A stretch of DNA of 64,000 nucleotides from Azophilus sp026709365 (lineage in GTDB: Bacteria > Pseudomonadota > Gammaproteobacteria > Pseudomonadales > Azotimanducaceae). The translations under genes were made by a program, and so were the position numbers. Below, in pieces: positions 42,230 through 51,455 of the stretch. Within the stretch, counting starts at the first letter, position 1. Each line of letters begins with the position of its first letter. The stretch covers positions 3,162,001 through 3,226,000 of the forward strand of contig OZ241345.1 of the NCBI GenBank assembly GCA_965200175.1, in the 5' to 3' direction. The notes under the pieces were generated by a model. The model did no database searches and was not told the origin of the DNA. It was given only the letters and a program-made list of their open reading frames with translations.

Positions 42230-44240
42230 CGGGAACTTCCGACAGCGCACCGCCCCGCACCGCAGCCCAGCCCAAGGTGCGCCGGACGCACCCGTCAGCA
42301 CCGAGCCTCAAGGTGCCGGTGGCGCCGCGAAGCGGGTCGCCGGCGCTGAGCAGGGTCCAGTGGTCGAACAGGCGGTAGGCATCAATGCCGAGTGCGAACA
42401 GCGCGGTCAAATTCGCATCCCGCGGCTCAAAGGCTTCGGAGAATGCCTGCCGCAGCGGCCCCGGTTGAAGCTGGAAGGGCAGTTCGGCAACCTGGAAGCC
42501 CTCAAGGTCGCCAAGCCGCCCGGCGCCGCGGACGCTTTGCGAACTGGCGTAAACGGGCAGCGCCTGGGCAAAGTGGAACTTGAGCGCCGGCGCCAGGGCG
42601 AGGGCTTGCAAGTGATCGACGAAGGCGACGATGCCATCGATGTCCTGCCGGGCCCGGGGCAGGAACTCCAGGGGGGTGCCCAGCGCCTGGGCCAACTCGT
42701 CGTGCCGCGTCTGGCTGGAGGCGACCTGCAGCGCCTCGCCCACCGACTCGGTCATGGTCTTGATGTTGTCGAACGCGTGCTGCTCCAAGTGATGGGGCCA
42801 GGACCGGGCCAATTGGGACGTGCCGCGAATCGCCCAGCTGCGCCCGTTGCGGATCACCAACACCCGCTCCCGGCCGTCGGCCGCCAGGCGCTCGGCGATG
42901 AGCGCGGCCTCGTCCTCGATCGCCAAGCCCAACGCCGCAAAGCCCCCGCCGGCCTCCGGGCGCCCGTGAGCCCCGCCGCCGCAGGCATCGCCGCGCATCG
43001 GCGTTGGTGGATCGCCGTCCATCGGAGTTCTCGGGTCGATGTCCATCGGCGTTTTGGGATCGCCGCGCAGCGGCGCTCTAGGATAGTTGAGGGCCAGCAC
43101 CGGCATCCGCGGCCGCAACCCCATCAGGCTTTCCAGCGCCGGCTTGCTCAAGGGGCCGACGATGAACTGGATGTCCATTGAACGGCCGGCTTGCAGGAGG
43201 GCGGCCATCGGTTCGGATGCGGTGTCGAAGATGCGCACCTCCGGCTTGGCCGCGGCTGGATCCCGCAGGTAGGCGCTGATGAAGCCGTCCCGAACCGTCC
43301 TGCCCGCTGCCGCCAAGGGGCCGTTCAGGGGAATGAACAGGCCCACCCGCCGGGCCGGCGGCGGACGATGCCGCAAGCGCGCCAGGGGCTCCGGCAGCGC
43401 CTTGGCGAAGCTGTGCCGGGGATGGCGGCTGAGCCAGTCCTCCAGGCGCTTGTCCTTCTCGGTTGTGGAAGGGCTTTGCGCGACGGCGGTTCTGAGCCCC
43501 CAAACCGCTGCTGCCGGCCCCTGCTCGGCCCATGCCGCGGCTTGTTGCGGGGAGACCGTGGCGGTCAGCCGCCAAAGCCGGTTGTTGATCGCGGGAAGGC
43601 GTTGTTCGGGCGCCTTGATGCCGGCCAACGCAGCCACCGCCTCCCGAATCCGCCCTTGGCGTTGGCGGAGTTCGCTCAGCAACCGGAGCGCCGATGCGTC
43701 TTGCTCACGGCCCGCAAGACCTTGCGCCAACGAACGCCATGCAGCCTCGGCGCACGGCAAGTCGTCAAGGCCCAGGGCGGCAGCCAACGCCGCCTGATGA
43801 AATCGCGTGCGGGCGGGATGGCTGAGGGCGCCGGCATCGACTTGGCTGAGCAGCCGCTGGGCCAGCGCCCAGTCCGAGTCGGCGACTGCGGCCTCGGCGG
43901 CCTCCAGCTGCTCAAGGCCAGCCAAGGCGTCGGCGCTTGGCGGCGCGACGGGCGCCGCTTGGCGAGGGGGCGGCTGCGCGGCCGGTTCCGTTTGCGGCGC
44001 TTGGTTCTGGCAGGCCGGCAGCCCGGCGGCCAACAGCAAGGCCAGAACTATGCGTCGGCAGTGGCTCAGTTTGACTTTGGCTGGGCTTGAGCGGGCGGCG
44101 CTCCAACGAGCGCCGATGCGAGGGCTGGATGCCCTCGCTCCGGGGCGAAACGCCCGCTTCAGGCGGGATCCCCGAAGCGAGGGCGTCCGGCCCTCGACCG
44201 AATCACGACGATGACGTGAATCAAACTGAGCCACTACCAT
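42213..44240 (-). CDS. lpoA: Penicillin-binding protein activator LpoA, N-terminus rebuilt by a MITE insertion
   Basis: This outer-membrane lipoprotein activates PBP1A for peptidoglycan synthesis. A lipoprotein signal is visible as VLALLLAAGLPAC, then a proline-rich linker, TPR-like helices, and a periplasmic-binding-fold domain starting at VGLFIPLNGPLAAAGRTVRDGF. No ATG/GTG/TTG starts the signal peptide itself: the in-frame codon before VLALLL is ATA-GTT. A 176-bp MITE-like element sits just upstream and is open in this frame. The first in-frame ATG is at 44240, outside the element, and gives 63 extra codons. A rare start codon nearer the signal peptide is an alternative. Confidence 0.8.
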   Translation of the reverse strand: MVVAQFDSRHRRDSVEGRTPSLRGSRLKRAFRPGARASSPRIGARWSAARSSPAKVKLSHCRRIVLALLLAAGLPACQNQAPQTEPAAQPPPRQAAPVAPPSADALAGLEQLEAAEAAVADSDWALAQRLLSQVDAGALSHPARTRFHQAALAAALGLDDLPCAEAAWRSLAQGLAGREQDASALRLLSELRQRQGRIREAVAALAGIKAPEQRLPAINNRLWRLTATVSPQQAAAWAEQGPAAAVWGLRTAVAQSPSTTEKDKRLEDWLSRHPRHSFAKALPEPLARLRHRPPPARRVGLFIPLNGPLAAAGRTVRDGFISAYLRDPAAAKPEVRIFDTASEPMAALLQAGRSMDIQFIVGPLSKPALESLMGLRPRMPVLALNYPRAPLRGDPKTPMDIDPRTPMDGDPPTPMRGDACGGGAHGRPEAGGGFAALGLAIEDEAALIAERLAADGRERVLVIRNGRSWAIRGTSQLARSWPHHLEQHAFDNIKTMTESVGEALQVASSQTRHDELAQALGTPLEFLPRARQDIDGIVAFVDHLQALALAPALKFHFAQALPVYASSQSVRGAGRLGDLEGFQVAELPFQLQPGPLRQAFSEAFEPRDANLTALFALGIDAYRLFDHWTLLSAGDPLRGATGTLRLGADGCVRRTLGWAAVRGGALSEVPGGPSN
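44060..44235 (-). mobile_element. MITE-like element, 176 bp, in the 5' end of lpoA
   Basis: The perfect 15-bp terminal inverted repeats are AGTGGCTCAGTTTGA at 44060-44074 and its mirror at 44221-44235. The inside has three nested GC-rich inverted repeats (CGAGGGC/GCCCTCG blocks at about 44119-44137 and 44178-44196, and CGGGGCG.../...CCCCG). Imperfect direct repeats flank it: ACTATGCGTCGG on the left, ACCATGCGTCCG on the right (10 of 12). No coding capacity for a transposase. A shortened inverted copy is at 60.2 kb. Confidence 0.75.
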
Positions 44241-44316
44241 GCGTCCGATGAGGTTGGCGTCCCTTGGCCGAAGCCAGTATTTTGGAGCGTCGTTCGCTTC
44301 TCGATGGGGAAAGGCC

Positions 44317-45150
44317 ATGCCGGGCACCCTGCACGTTGTTGCTACGCCGATAGGAAACTTGGAGGACATCACGCGTCGAGCGGCGCAGGTGCTGGCCGAG
44401 GTTGGGACGATCGCCGCCGAGGATACCAGACGCACCGGAATCCTGCTTAAGCATCTGGGGGTGTCGGGCGCGAAGGTGACCGCGCTTCATGACCATAACG
44501 AGGCGGTCGCCGCGGAGCGCCTCATCGCCCGGCTCAAGGACGGCGAGGACATTGCCGTGGTCTCCGATGCGGGTGCGCCGCTGATCGCCGACCCGGGCTT
44601 TCGCCTGATCCAGCGCTGCTGGTCGGAGCGCCTTCCCGTCGTGCCCATTCCCGGCGCCAGCGCCCTGACCGCCCTGCTGTCGGTATGCCCGATTCCCGCC
44701 AGCCAACCTCGCTTCGTCGGCTTCCTGCCGGCCAAGCCCCAAGCCCGGCAGGCGGCGCTTGAGGAGGCTTGCCGCCGGTCGTCGGCGACCCTGTTCCTGG
44801 AGGCGCCGCACCGTGTGCTCGACACCTTGCGGGCCATCGCCGCCTTGGCGCCCGAACGGTCGCTGTTCATCGGCCGAGAGATGACCAAGAAGTTTGAAAG
44901 CTACTACTGCGGCTGCGCCGGCGACCTGACGGCGGAACTTGCGGCTGGCGATGCGCTGCGCGGCGAGTTCACCTTGCTGCTGGGCAGTTTCGACGCAGGA
45001 CCGAATCCGCAGGCGGTTGACAAAGAGCGTCTGGCCGCAGCTCTGGCTGAGGAGTTGCCCCCGGCCAAGGTTGCCCGGCTGATGACCCGCTTGTTCGGAG
45101 GCGCAAGGGCTGCGCACTACGCCCAAGCCGTGGCTGACCCATCGCGCTGA
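44317..45150 (+). CDS. rsmI: 16S rRNA (cytidine(1402)-2'-O)-methyltransferase RsmI
   Basis: This 277-aa SAM-dependent methyltransferase modifies C1402 in the 30S P site. Family marks are LHVVATPIGNLEDITRRA, VAAEDTRRT-like IAAEDTRRTGILLKHLG, VSDAGAPLIADPG, VPIPGASALTALLS, GFLPAKP and FIGREMTKKFE. The ATG at 44317 begins exactly at the family N-terminus; the frame is open upstream for 26 more codons. It is divergent from lpoA, as in E. coli (yraL/yraM). Confidence 0.95.
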   Translation: MPGTLHVVATPIGNLEDITRRAAQVLAEVGTIAAEDTRRTGILLKHLGVSGAKVTALHDHNEAVAAERLIARLKDGEDIAVVSDAGAPLIADPGFRLIQRCWSERLPVVPIPGASALTALLSVCPIPASQPRFVGFLPAKPQARQAALEEACRRSSATLFLEAPHRVLDTLRAIAALAPERSLFIGREMTKKFESYYCGCAGDLTAELAAGDALRGEFTLLLGSFDAGPNPQAVDKERLAAALAEELPPAKVARLMTRLFGGARAAHYAQAVADPSR

Positions 45151-45219
45151 GGGTGCGCTCGGAGGACGGTTGGCGTCTGGGAATCAGCGCTTTCGGCACG
45201 ATCCGAACTGGGTGGTTCG

Positions 45220-45320
45220 ACCGTGAAAATTGGCTATGCGAATGGCTTTTTTCATGGTGTTTGGAGCAACAGGTTCGATAGACCACGAAAATCAGCCATG
45301 CGAACAGCGATTTTCATGGT
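45220..45320 (+). promoter_or_regulatory. Two tandem 62-bp-period repeats with inverted-repeat arms, upstream of ATPase copy 3
   Basis: ACCGTGAAAA (45220-45229) and TTTTCATGGT (45249-45258) form an inverted repeat. The same pattern recurs exactly 62 bp on as ACCACGAAAA (45282-45291) and TTTTCATGGT (45311-45320). Inner bases are also similar (GCTATGCGAATGGC and GCCATGCGAACAGC). The second copy ends 11 bp before the ATG. A two-site operator is the simplest reading. Confidence 0.55.
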
Positions 45321-45331
45321 ATTTTGAGCAT

Positions 45332-46492
45332 ATGCTGGATCGTGTTGCTTACGGAACTGTTGAAGCGGCCCTTCGCCGCGCCCCGATTGTGGCGCTTGTG
45401 GGCCCGAGGCAATGCGGCAAGACGACTTTGGCCCGCCAGTTCCTGGACCCCGAGTCAGTCAATTACTTCGATCTCGAATCGCCGATTAGCGTTGCCCGGC
45501 TAGACCAACCGATGACAGCCCTGTCGCCGTTGCGGGGGCTGGTGGTCATCGACGAGGTTCAATTGCGGCCGGAGCTCTTTCCCATCTTGCGCGTCCTAGT
45601 GGACCGGACGCCTGCTCCATCGAGGTTTCTGGTTCTGGGCAGTGCGTCGGGCGCATTGCTTCGTCAGACCTCTGAGAGCCTTGCTGGGCGGGTGGAGCGA
45701 GTTTACCTAGGGGGATTAACGCTGCGGGAGACGTCAATCGAGCCGCCGTATGCGGTAGGGCGGCTGTGGCGGCGGGGCGGGATGCCGCGCTCCTACTTGG
45801 CCGGCAGCGAGGCGGACAGCTTGGCATGGCGCCGGGAGTTCGCGGCGACGCTGTTGGAGCGTGACTTCCCGCAGTGGGGCGTGAATGTGCCGGCTGCGGC
45901 CATGGGACGCTTCTGGGCCATGCTCGCCCACTACCACGGCCAGACTTGGAATGCTGCTGAGCCTGCCAGGACACTGGGCGTGAAGCCGGCCACCGTGCGC
46001 AGATACCTGGACATCCTCACGGACGCCATGATGGTGCGCCAGCTGCAGCCGTGGTTTGCCAACTTGCGCAAGCGCCAGGTCAAGGCGCCGAAAATCTACA
46101 TGCGGGATTCGGGCTTGCTCCACCAATTGCTGGGGATGGGCACGGAGCGGGACTTGATGACGCACCCCCGTGTTGGCGCATCTTGGGAGGGGTTCGTGCT
46201 TGAGCAGTTGCTCGCGCTGGAGCCTCACGACGAAGCCTGCTTTTGGGCCACTCATCAGGGTGCGGAAATCGACCTGATTTTGCGCCGGGGCGGCACCCTG
46301 CTCGGGGTCGAATGCAAGTTTGCGGATGCGCCGCGCATGACGCCGTCCATCCGCAACGCCTTGGCGGACCTCGCGCTTGCCCGAGTGGCTGTGGTTTATC
46401 CCGGCGATCAGCGCTTTCCGCTCGATGATCGGGTCGAGGTCGTGCCCTTGGCCGCGCTTGCGCGGGGCGAACCGCTGTTTGCGGGCCATTAG
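45332..46492 (+). CDS. AAA ATPase with DUF4143 C-terminal domain (copy 3)
   Basis: This 386-aa protein has Walker A VGPRQCGKTTLA near residues 21-32, Walker B LVVIDEVQLRPELFPILR, FLVLGSASGALLRQ, and a DUF4143 half ending GAEIDLILRRGGTLLGVECKF. It belongs to the same broad family as the two genes at 32.6-35.3 kb, but sequences are not close enough to be recent duplicates. I chose the ATG at 45332 because the frame upstream crosses the operator-like repeats. Function unknown. Confidence 0.87.
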   Translation: MLDRVAYGTVEAALRRAPIVALVGPRQCGKTTLARQFLDPESVNYFDLESPISVARLDQPMTALSPLRGLVVIDEVQLRPELFPILRVLVDRTPAPSRFLVLGSASGALLRQTSESLAGRVERVYLGGLTLRETSIEPPYAVGRLWRRGGMPRSYLAGSEADSLAWRREFAATLLERDFPQWGVNVPAAAMGRFWAMLAHYHGQTWNAAEPARTLGVKPATVRRYLDILTDAMMVRQLQPWFANLRKRQVKAPKIYMRDSGLLHQLLGMGTERDLMTHPRVGASWEGFVLEQLLALEPHDEACFWATHQGAEIDLILRRGGTLLGVECKFADAPRMTPSIRNALADLALARVAVVYPGDQRFPLDDRVEVVPLAALARGEPLFAGH

Positions 46493-46509
46493 GGTTCGGC
46501 GAGTTCCGG

Positions 46510-46691
46510 GCGGGCTCAGAAACCTATCGGAACCTGACTGAAGCAAAGGCAGCGGAGTTTCGCGCCAGCGAAACTCAAACGCACCCGCGGAGCGGGTGCG
46601 CGGGCTCAGAAACCTATCGGAATCCGACCTGCCAGAGGAGCGCGGAGTTTCGCGCAGCGAAACTCCATCCGCGCCCGCTTTGCGGGCGCGC
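46510..46691 (+). repeat. Dispersed two-hairpin repeat, two tandem units
   Basis: Two units of about 91 bp lie head to tail. Both arms begin GCGGGCTCAGAAACCTATCG. Hairpin 2 is GCACCCGC-gga-GCGGGTGC in the first and CGCGCCCGC-ttt-GCGGGCGCG in the second. They fill most of the 306 bp between ATPase copy 3 and the SDR gene; the remaining 107 bp shows nothing else. Confidence 0.85.
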
Positions 46692-46798
46692 AGGTTCTTG
46701 AACGGCGGACAAGGTCGGCTAAACTTCGAGCCATGAGCCTTGGGGCAGGCGACGCTGGCACCCGGGCAACCACATGCTGAACCGGGAGGCCCGACCAG

Positions 46799-47713
46799 AT
46801 GCCGCAAGAGAACCCATCGGAAGACGCCGCCATGGACCTGCGCGGCAAATCGGCGGTCGTCACCGGAGGCGGCAACGGGATTGGCCGGGCGCTCTGCCTC
46901 GCGTTCGCCGAGCAGGGGGCCAACGTGCTCGTTGCGGACATTGAGGCCGAGGCTGCGCTGGCCGTTGCGGAAGAGGTGGCCGCAAAGGGCGTCAGGAGCC
47001 TTGGCGCCACCGTTGACGTCACTGACGAATCCAGCGTCTCGGACCTTGCTGACACGGCCTGGGAAACCTTCTCAAGCGTCGAAATCCTAGTCAACAACGC
47101 GGGCGTCATGCAGGTGACAGCGCCGGTTTACGAGTGCAGCGCCGCCGACTTCGAGTGGATCTTCGCCGTGAACGTGCGCGGCGCCCTGAACGGCATTCGT
47201 GCCTTCGTGCCCAGGCTCATCGCCGCCGGACGCCCCTGCCGCGTCGCCAACACCGCCTCGGAGCACGCCTTGGGCGTTCCCCACATCGGCGCCGGCCTGT
47301 ACACCGCCTCCAAGCACGCCATGCTCGGCTTGGCTGACGTCCTGCGCCGTGAGGTGCCGGACTTCGTGAAAGTGTGCGCACTGTGTCCCGGCATTGTGGA
47401 TTCGACGCTCTGGCGGTCCTCGGAGCGAAGAACCGATGCCTTTGGCGGGTCGGCACCGGCGCCTGAAGCGGCTGGTGCGTTCATGCGCCAAGTCGGCATG
47501 CCCGCTGCGGAGATGGCCGCCCAAGCAGTGGAAGGCATCCGGGCCGGCCTGTTCCACATCGTGACGCACCCCCATGCGGTGGACATCGCGAAGTCCAAGT
47601 GGGAGGAGATCGAGCGGGCCTTTGCCAGCCAAGCGCCCCGCCGGGCGGATGACGGGAAGTATGATCTCGCGCCGATCATGCGCCAGATCGTGCTGCCGGA
47701 AACGCCACAATAA
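46799..47713 (+). CDS. SDR family NAD(P)-dependent oxidoreductase
   Basis: This 304-aa classical short-chain dehydrogenase has the cofactor motif TGGGNGIG (22-29), NNAG at 99-102, and the catalytic Ser/Tyr/Lys as S154, Y168 and K172 (YTASK). The Asp after beta-2 (LVADIEAE) suggests NAD preference. Starts at 46799 (GGGAGG 11 nt upstream) or 46832 (GGAAG 9 nt upstream) are both plausible. The GST gene follows 41 bp downstream. Substrate unknown. Confidence 0.9.
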   Translation: MPQENPSEDAAMDLRGKSAVVTGGGNGIGRALCLAFAEQGANVLVADIEAEAALAVAEEVAAKGVRSLGATVDVTDESSVSDLADTAWETFSSVEILVNNAGVMQVTAPVYECSAADFEWIFAVNVRGALNGIRAFVPRLIAAGRPCRVANTASEHALGVPHIGAGLYTASKHAMLGLADVLRREVPDFVKVCALCPGIVDSTLWRSSERRTDAFGGSAPAPEAAGAFMRQVGMPAAEMAAQAVEGIRAGLFHIVTHPHAVDIAKSKWEEIERAFASQAPRRADDGKYDLAPIMRQIVLPETPQ

Positions 47714-47754
47714 CGCCCCAATAGCACCCCAACCCCAGCATGGAGCACTGAACC

Positions 47755-48447
47755 ATGATCACCCTGTACCAATTCTCGACCTCGCCCTTCACCGAGAAGG
47801 TGCGCCGGGCGCTGAACTACAAGCGCCTGCCCTTTGAGGTCAACGAGGTCGTGCGCGCCCGAGTTGCCGAGGGCGACTACCGGCACGTCAGCCCGACCGG
47901 CAAGTTCCCCGCCATCCAGGACGGCGATCAGGTTGTGTGGGACTCCACCGACATCATCCACCACTTGGAGGAGGCCCATGACGGCCCGGCCCTGGTGCCG
48001 CCAACAACGCGGGATGCGGCGCTCGCCCACGCCATTGAGGAATGGGCGGACGAAAGCCTCTACTTCTATGAGATGACGATGCGGCTGGCTTGGGAGCACA
48101 ACCTCGATGCGGCGCTCGACGAGTTTGCGGCGTCCCTGCCGGGCATTCCCAAACCGAAGCTCAAGACCATGATCATGCAGGCCACGAGCCAGCTCACCGA
48201 AGCGCAAGGGGTCGGCCGAAAGCCGCGCCCGCAGGTTGTGGCCGACGTGGAGCGGCACTTCCGCGCCCTCGACGGCCTGCTGGACGGACGCTCCTGGCTG
48301 GTGGGCGAGGCGCTGTCGTTCGCCGACCTGGCGGTGATGGGCCAGCTAAGCGCGCTGCGCTACGCCCAGGAGGCCCGGGCCGCGCTCGGCCGCACCCGCC
48401 ATGTCATGGATTGGATTGAACGGGTGGAGGCGCTGGCGCCCAAGTAG
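47755..48447 (+). CDS. Glutathione S-transferase family protein
   Basis: This 230-aa cytosolic GST has an N-terminal thioredoxin-like domain with YQFSTSPFTEKVRRALNYK, where a Ser/Thr near residue 8-10 would activate glutathione. It includes the cis-Pro region FPAIQDGDQVVWDSTDIIHHLE. The helical C-terminal domain contains RSWLVGEALSFADLAVMGQL. It may serve in reductive or conjugative breakdown with the SDR upstream (inference from adjacency). Confidence 0.9.
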   Translation: MITLYQFSTSPFTEKVRRALNYKRLPFEVNEVVRARVAEGDYRHVSPTGKFPAIQDGDQVVWDSTDIIHHLEEAHDGPALVPPTTRDAALAHAIEEWADESLYFYEMTMRLAWEHNLDAALDEFAASLPGIPKPKLKTMIMQATSQLTEAQGVGRKPRPQVVADVERHFRALDGLLDGRSWLVGEALSFADLAVMGQLSALRYAQEARAALGRTRHVMDWIERVEALAPK

Positions 48448-48495
48448 GAGCCGCCCAAATCGGGGCATTGGGCGCGCGCTCAGGCTGTGCCGCCG

Positions 48496-49746
48496 TCAAC
48501 CGGACCGGGACTCCGGCGTGAACGCCACCGGCATGCGGATGATGGCGTTGAACCAGATGCTCTTGAGCATCTCCATCTCGCCATCCGGCCGGATGTCCGG
48601 GATGCGGGCGACCATCTCCTTCAGCAACGCGGTGAGTTGGTAGCGTGCCAGCCGGGCGCCCAAGCAGAAGTGCGCCCCTGACCCGAACGCCAAGTGGCGG
48701 CTGGCGTTGCGGCGCGTGATGTCGAACCGGTGCGGGTCCTCAAACACCGCCGGATCCCGGTTGGCCGCCGGGTATGACAGATAGATCTTGTCCCCCTTCG
48801 CTACCTTCCGCCCGCCAATCTCCGTGTCCTCCATTACGGTGCGCCGGAACTTGACCACCGGCGGCGAGTGGCGCAGCACCTCCTCGATGGCGTTGGGCAG
48901 ATGGGCGTCCACGTCGCTGCACAGCAGTTCGTACTGGTCCGGGTGCTCGTTCATCAGCCGCACGAAGTGGGCGGCCGTGCTGCGCGTGGTCTCGTGCCCG
49001 GCAATGGACAGCGTGACAAAGAACATCTGCAGGTTGACCTCGTCGATCTTCTCGCCGTCCACTTCGCCATGCACCAGCCGACTCATCATCGAATCGTCCG
49101 GATGCTTGCGCTTCTCCTCGGCGAGCTGCTGGGCTATGACAAACAGCTGGTACATGGCCGGGATGGCGCCCTGTTGGCGGTCCGTGCGTTCGGTATCCGC
49201 GGTTTCGTTGCCGAGCTTGAACACGGTTTCGCGCAGCTCATCCGGCACGCCCAGCAGCTTGCAAAAGGTATGGACGGGCAGCCGGGAAGCCACGTCGAAG
49301 ACAAATTCGCAGCTGCCGTTGCCCGCTATCGAATCGATGATGGCGCGCGCGACCCGGTCGATCTCCGGGCGGAACCGATCCAGTTCAGTCGGCGCGAACG
49401 ACGGCATGACCAGCCGCTTGACCGCCAGGTGGTCGGCGGGCTTCATGGCCATGAGGCCCGCCTGCTGCTCCGCTAGCTGCTTCGGCTCGAAGTCCCAAAT
49501 CACCGCGCTCCCCTCATGGGAGGAGAACAGCGCTTGGTTGCGGGAGACGTCGATCACATCCTGATGGCGGGTCAGCACCCAGAAGCCTTGGCGCAGCGAC
49601 GCATTCGGCATTGGGCAGTCGTAGCTTTCGGAAGGCGGATTCCAATGCACGGGATCGTTCGCGCGCCAGTCGTCGAAGAGCGCATGGGGCGGGCCGCTGT
49701 TTTCCGGAATCAACGTCGGATCGATCAGATTGGTGGCAAGGGACAT
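48496..49746 (-). CDS. Cytochrome P450
   Basis: This is a soluble bacterial class P450 of 416 aa with no membrane anchor. The I-helix oxygen-binding motif is AGHETTRS, the K-helix ExxR is in EVLRHSP, and the heme-thiolate loop is FGSGAHFCLGARLAR with Cys at about 361. The style resembles CYP107/CYP125-type steroid and lipid hydroxylases, but I cannot assign a family. AAGGAG precedes the ATG. No ferredoxin or reductase gene is adjacent. Confidence 0.93.
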   Translation of the reverse strand: MSLATNLIDPTLIPENSGPPHALFDDWRANDPVHWNPPSESYDCPMPNASLRQGFWVLTRHQDVIDVSRNQALFSSHEGSAVIWDFEPKQLAEQQAGLMAMKPADHLAVKRLVMPSFAPTELDRFRPEIDRVARAIIDSIAGNGSCEFVFDVASRLPVHTFCKLLGVPDELRETVFKLGNETADTERTDRQQGAIPAMYQLFVIAQQLAEEKRKHPDDSMMSRLVHGEVDGEKIDEVNLQMFFVTLSIAGHETTRSTAAHFVRLMNEHPDQYELLCSDVDAHLPNAIEEVLRHSPPVVKFRRTVMEDTEIGGRKVAKGDKIYLSYPAANRDPAVFEDPHRFDITRRNASRHLAFGSGAHFCLGARLARYQLTALLKEMVARIPDIRPDGEMEMLKSIWFNAIIRMPVAFTPESRSG

Positions 49747-49780
49747 GGACGCCTTCTCCTTCCAGCGACTTCGGGCTGCG

Positions 49781-49810
49781 AGTATAGTGCTTCGAACGGC
49801 CTGCAGTCAG
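49781..49810 (-). promoter_or_regulatory. Possible promoter of the P450 gene
   Basis: On the minus strand, TATACT (49786-49781) is a near-consensus -10. CTGACT lies 18 bp upstream as a weak -35. The start codon follows about 34 bp after the -10. Confidence 0.35.
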
Positions 49811-49822
49811 TTGGATGCGGGA

Positions 49823-51424
49823 CTATCCGGCCAGCATCATGTCCGCCGCCTTTTCCGCGATCATGATGGTTGGCGCGTTGGTGTTCGATGAGGTGATGGT
49901 CGGCATCACCGAGGCGTCCGCCACGCGCAGGCGGGAAAGGCCGCGAACGCGAAGCTCCGGGTCAACCACGGCGGACTCGCCGACCCCCATGGCGCAGGTG
50001 CCGACGGGGTGGTACACGGTTTGCACCGTGTCGCGCATATAGGCTTCCCATTCAGAGTCTGAGGCGACCTGCGCGCCGGGTGCCTCCTCCCGGATGACCC
50101 GGTCGGCCAGGGGCGGGGACTCGAAGCAGCGGCGCACCCAGCGCAGTCCCTCGCGCATGGTGCGCCGGTCGGCCTCGTTGTCCAGGTAGTTGGCGTAGAT
50201 CCTCGGATGGGCGCGCGGGTCCGCGCCGGCCAGTTCGATGCGGCCCCGGGCTTGGGGGCGCAGCAGGCTGCAGGCCGCATTGATGCCCGGAAAGTCATGT
50301 ATTTCCGGCATGCCCCGCGCGTTCGGGCCGAGGCTGATCGGCCGAAAGCTGATCTCCACTTCCGGCTGGGTCGATTCGGGCAGCACGATGGGAAAGGCCG
50401 TTGCCTGCACCGCGCCCATGTTCAGGTAGCCGCGCCGGGCGACCAGGTACTTGACGGCCTCCCAAGCGGCGCCCAAGCCGCGGGTTCGGTGGTTGGCGGA
50501 GAGGCGCCGCTCCACCCGGGCGTTGTAGTAGCCGTAGGCATGGTCCTGCAGGTTCTGGCCAACGCCCGCCAGGTCCTGAACGACCTCAATGCCGTGCTCG
50601 CGCAGCTGCGCGCCGGGGCCGACCCCGGACAGCATCAGCAGTTGCGGTGAGTTGATCACGCCGCCGCAGAGCACCACTTCCCGCTCGGCGAGGGCGGTGG
50701 CCAGCCCGCCGCCTGCGCTGTAGGTGATGCCACGGGCCTGCTTGCCCTCGAAGAGGATGCCCTGGGCCAGCGCGTTGCACTCGATGCGCAGGTTGGCGCG
50801 GTGGCGGACCGGGTGGATGAACTCGGTGGCGGTGGACGCCCGCCTGTAGTTGCGAATGGTCGCTTGGGCGCGGGACACGCCATGCTGAACGCCGTCGTTG
50901 AGATCCGCTCGATGCGGCGTGCCGATGGCGGCTGCGGAGGCTATGAAGAGCCGCCCGGCCTCATCGTCAATGACCAGGTCGCTGACGCGCATCTCGCCGT
51001 CGGCGCCGTGCAGGTCGGACTCCCCGCGTTCATTGGACTCGCTGCGCTTGAAGTAGGGCATGACCTCCTCCCAGGACCAGCCCCGGCAGCCCTGCTGCGC
51101 CCAGCCGTCATAGTCATTGGGATGCCCGCGCAGATAGACCATGCCGTTGATGGCGCTCGACCCGCCGAGGGTGCGGCCCCGCGGCCAATAGACGCGGCGG
51201 TTGTTCAGGTGCGGCTCCGGTTCCGTGAAGTAACCCCAATTGCGCCTCCCCGGCGCGAAGACGCGGGTCAGTCCGGCCGGAATCTTCAGCCAGATGTTGT
51301 TGTCCTCGGGGCCCGCTTCGAGCAGGAGCACCCGGTGTTCAGGATTCGCGGACAGGCGGTTGGCCAGGACGCAGCCAGCCGACCCGGCGCCGACAACGAT
51401 GAAATCGTAACGTGTTTCCTTCAA
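49823..51424 (-). CDS. GMC family oxidoreductase (choline dehydrogenase-like)
   Basis: This FAD enzyme of about 533 aa oxidises an alcohol. It has the dinucleotide-binding FIVVGAGSAGCVLANRLS near the N-terminus, GMC signature 1 around RTLGGSSAINGMVYLRG, and signature 2 in LCGGVINSPQLLMLSGVG. The catalytic His is in YHPVGTCAMG and the partner residue in SNTNAPTIMIAEKAADMM. I chose the TTG at 51424 because GGGAGG lies 7 nt upstream and it gives a standard N-terminus; ATG at 51457 is possible. It may process the alcohol made by the P450 (inference). Confidence 0.92.
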   Translation of the reverse strand: MKETRYDFIVVGAGSAGCVLANRLSANPEHRVLLLEAGPEDNNIWLKIPAGLTRVFAPGRRNWGYFTEPEPHLNNRRVYWPRGRTLGGSSAINGMVYLRGHPNDYDGWAQQGCRGWSWEEVMPYFKRSESNERGESDLHGADGEMRVSDLVIDDEAGRLFIASAAAIGTPHRADLNDGVQHGVSRAQATIRNYRRASTATEFIHPVRHRANLRIECNALAQGILFEGKQARGITYSAGGGLATALAEREVVLCGGVINSPQLLMLSGVGPGAQLREHGIEVVQDLAGVGQNLQDHAYGYYNARVERRLSANHRTRGLGAAWEAVKYLVARRGYLNMGAVQATAFPIVLPESTQPEVEISFRPISLGPNARGMPEIHDFPGINAACSLLRPQARGRIELAGADPRAHPRIYANYLDNEADRRTMREGLRWVRRCFESPPLADRVIREEAPGAQVASDSEWEAYMRDTVQTVYHPVGTCAMGVGESAVVDPELRVRGLSRLRVADASVMPTITSSNTNAPTIMIAEKAADMMLAG

Positions 51425-51455
51425 AGCCAATCCTCCCTTGACTAGGGGCACCACC

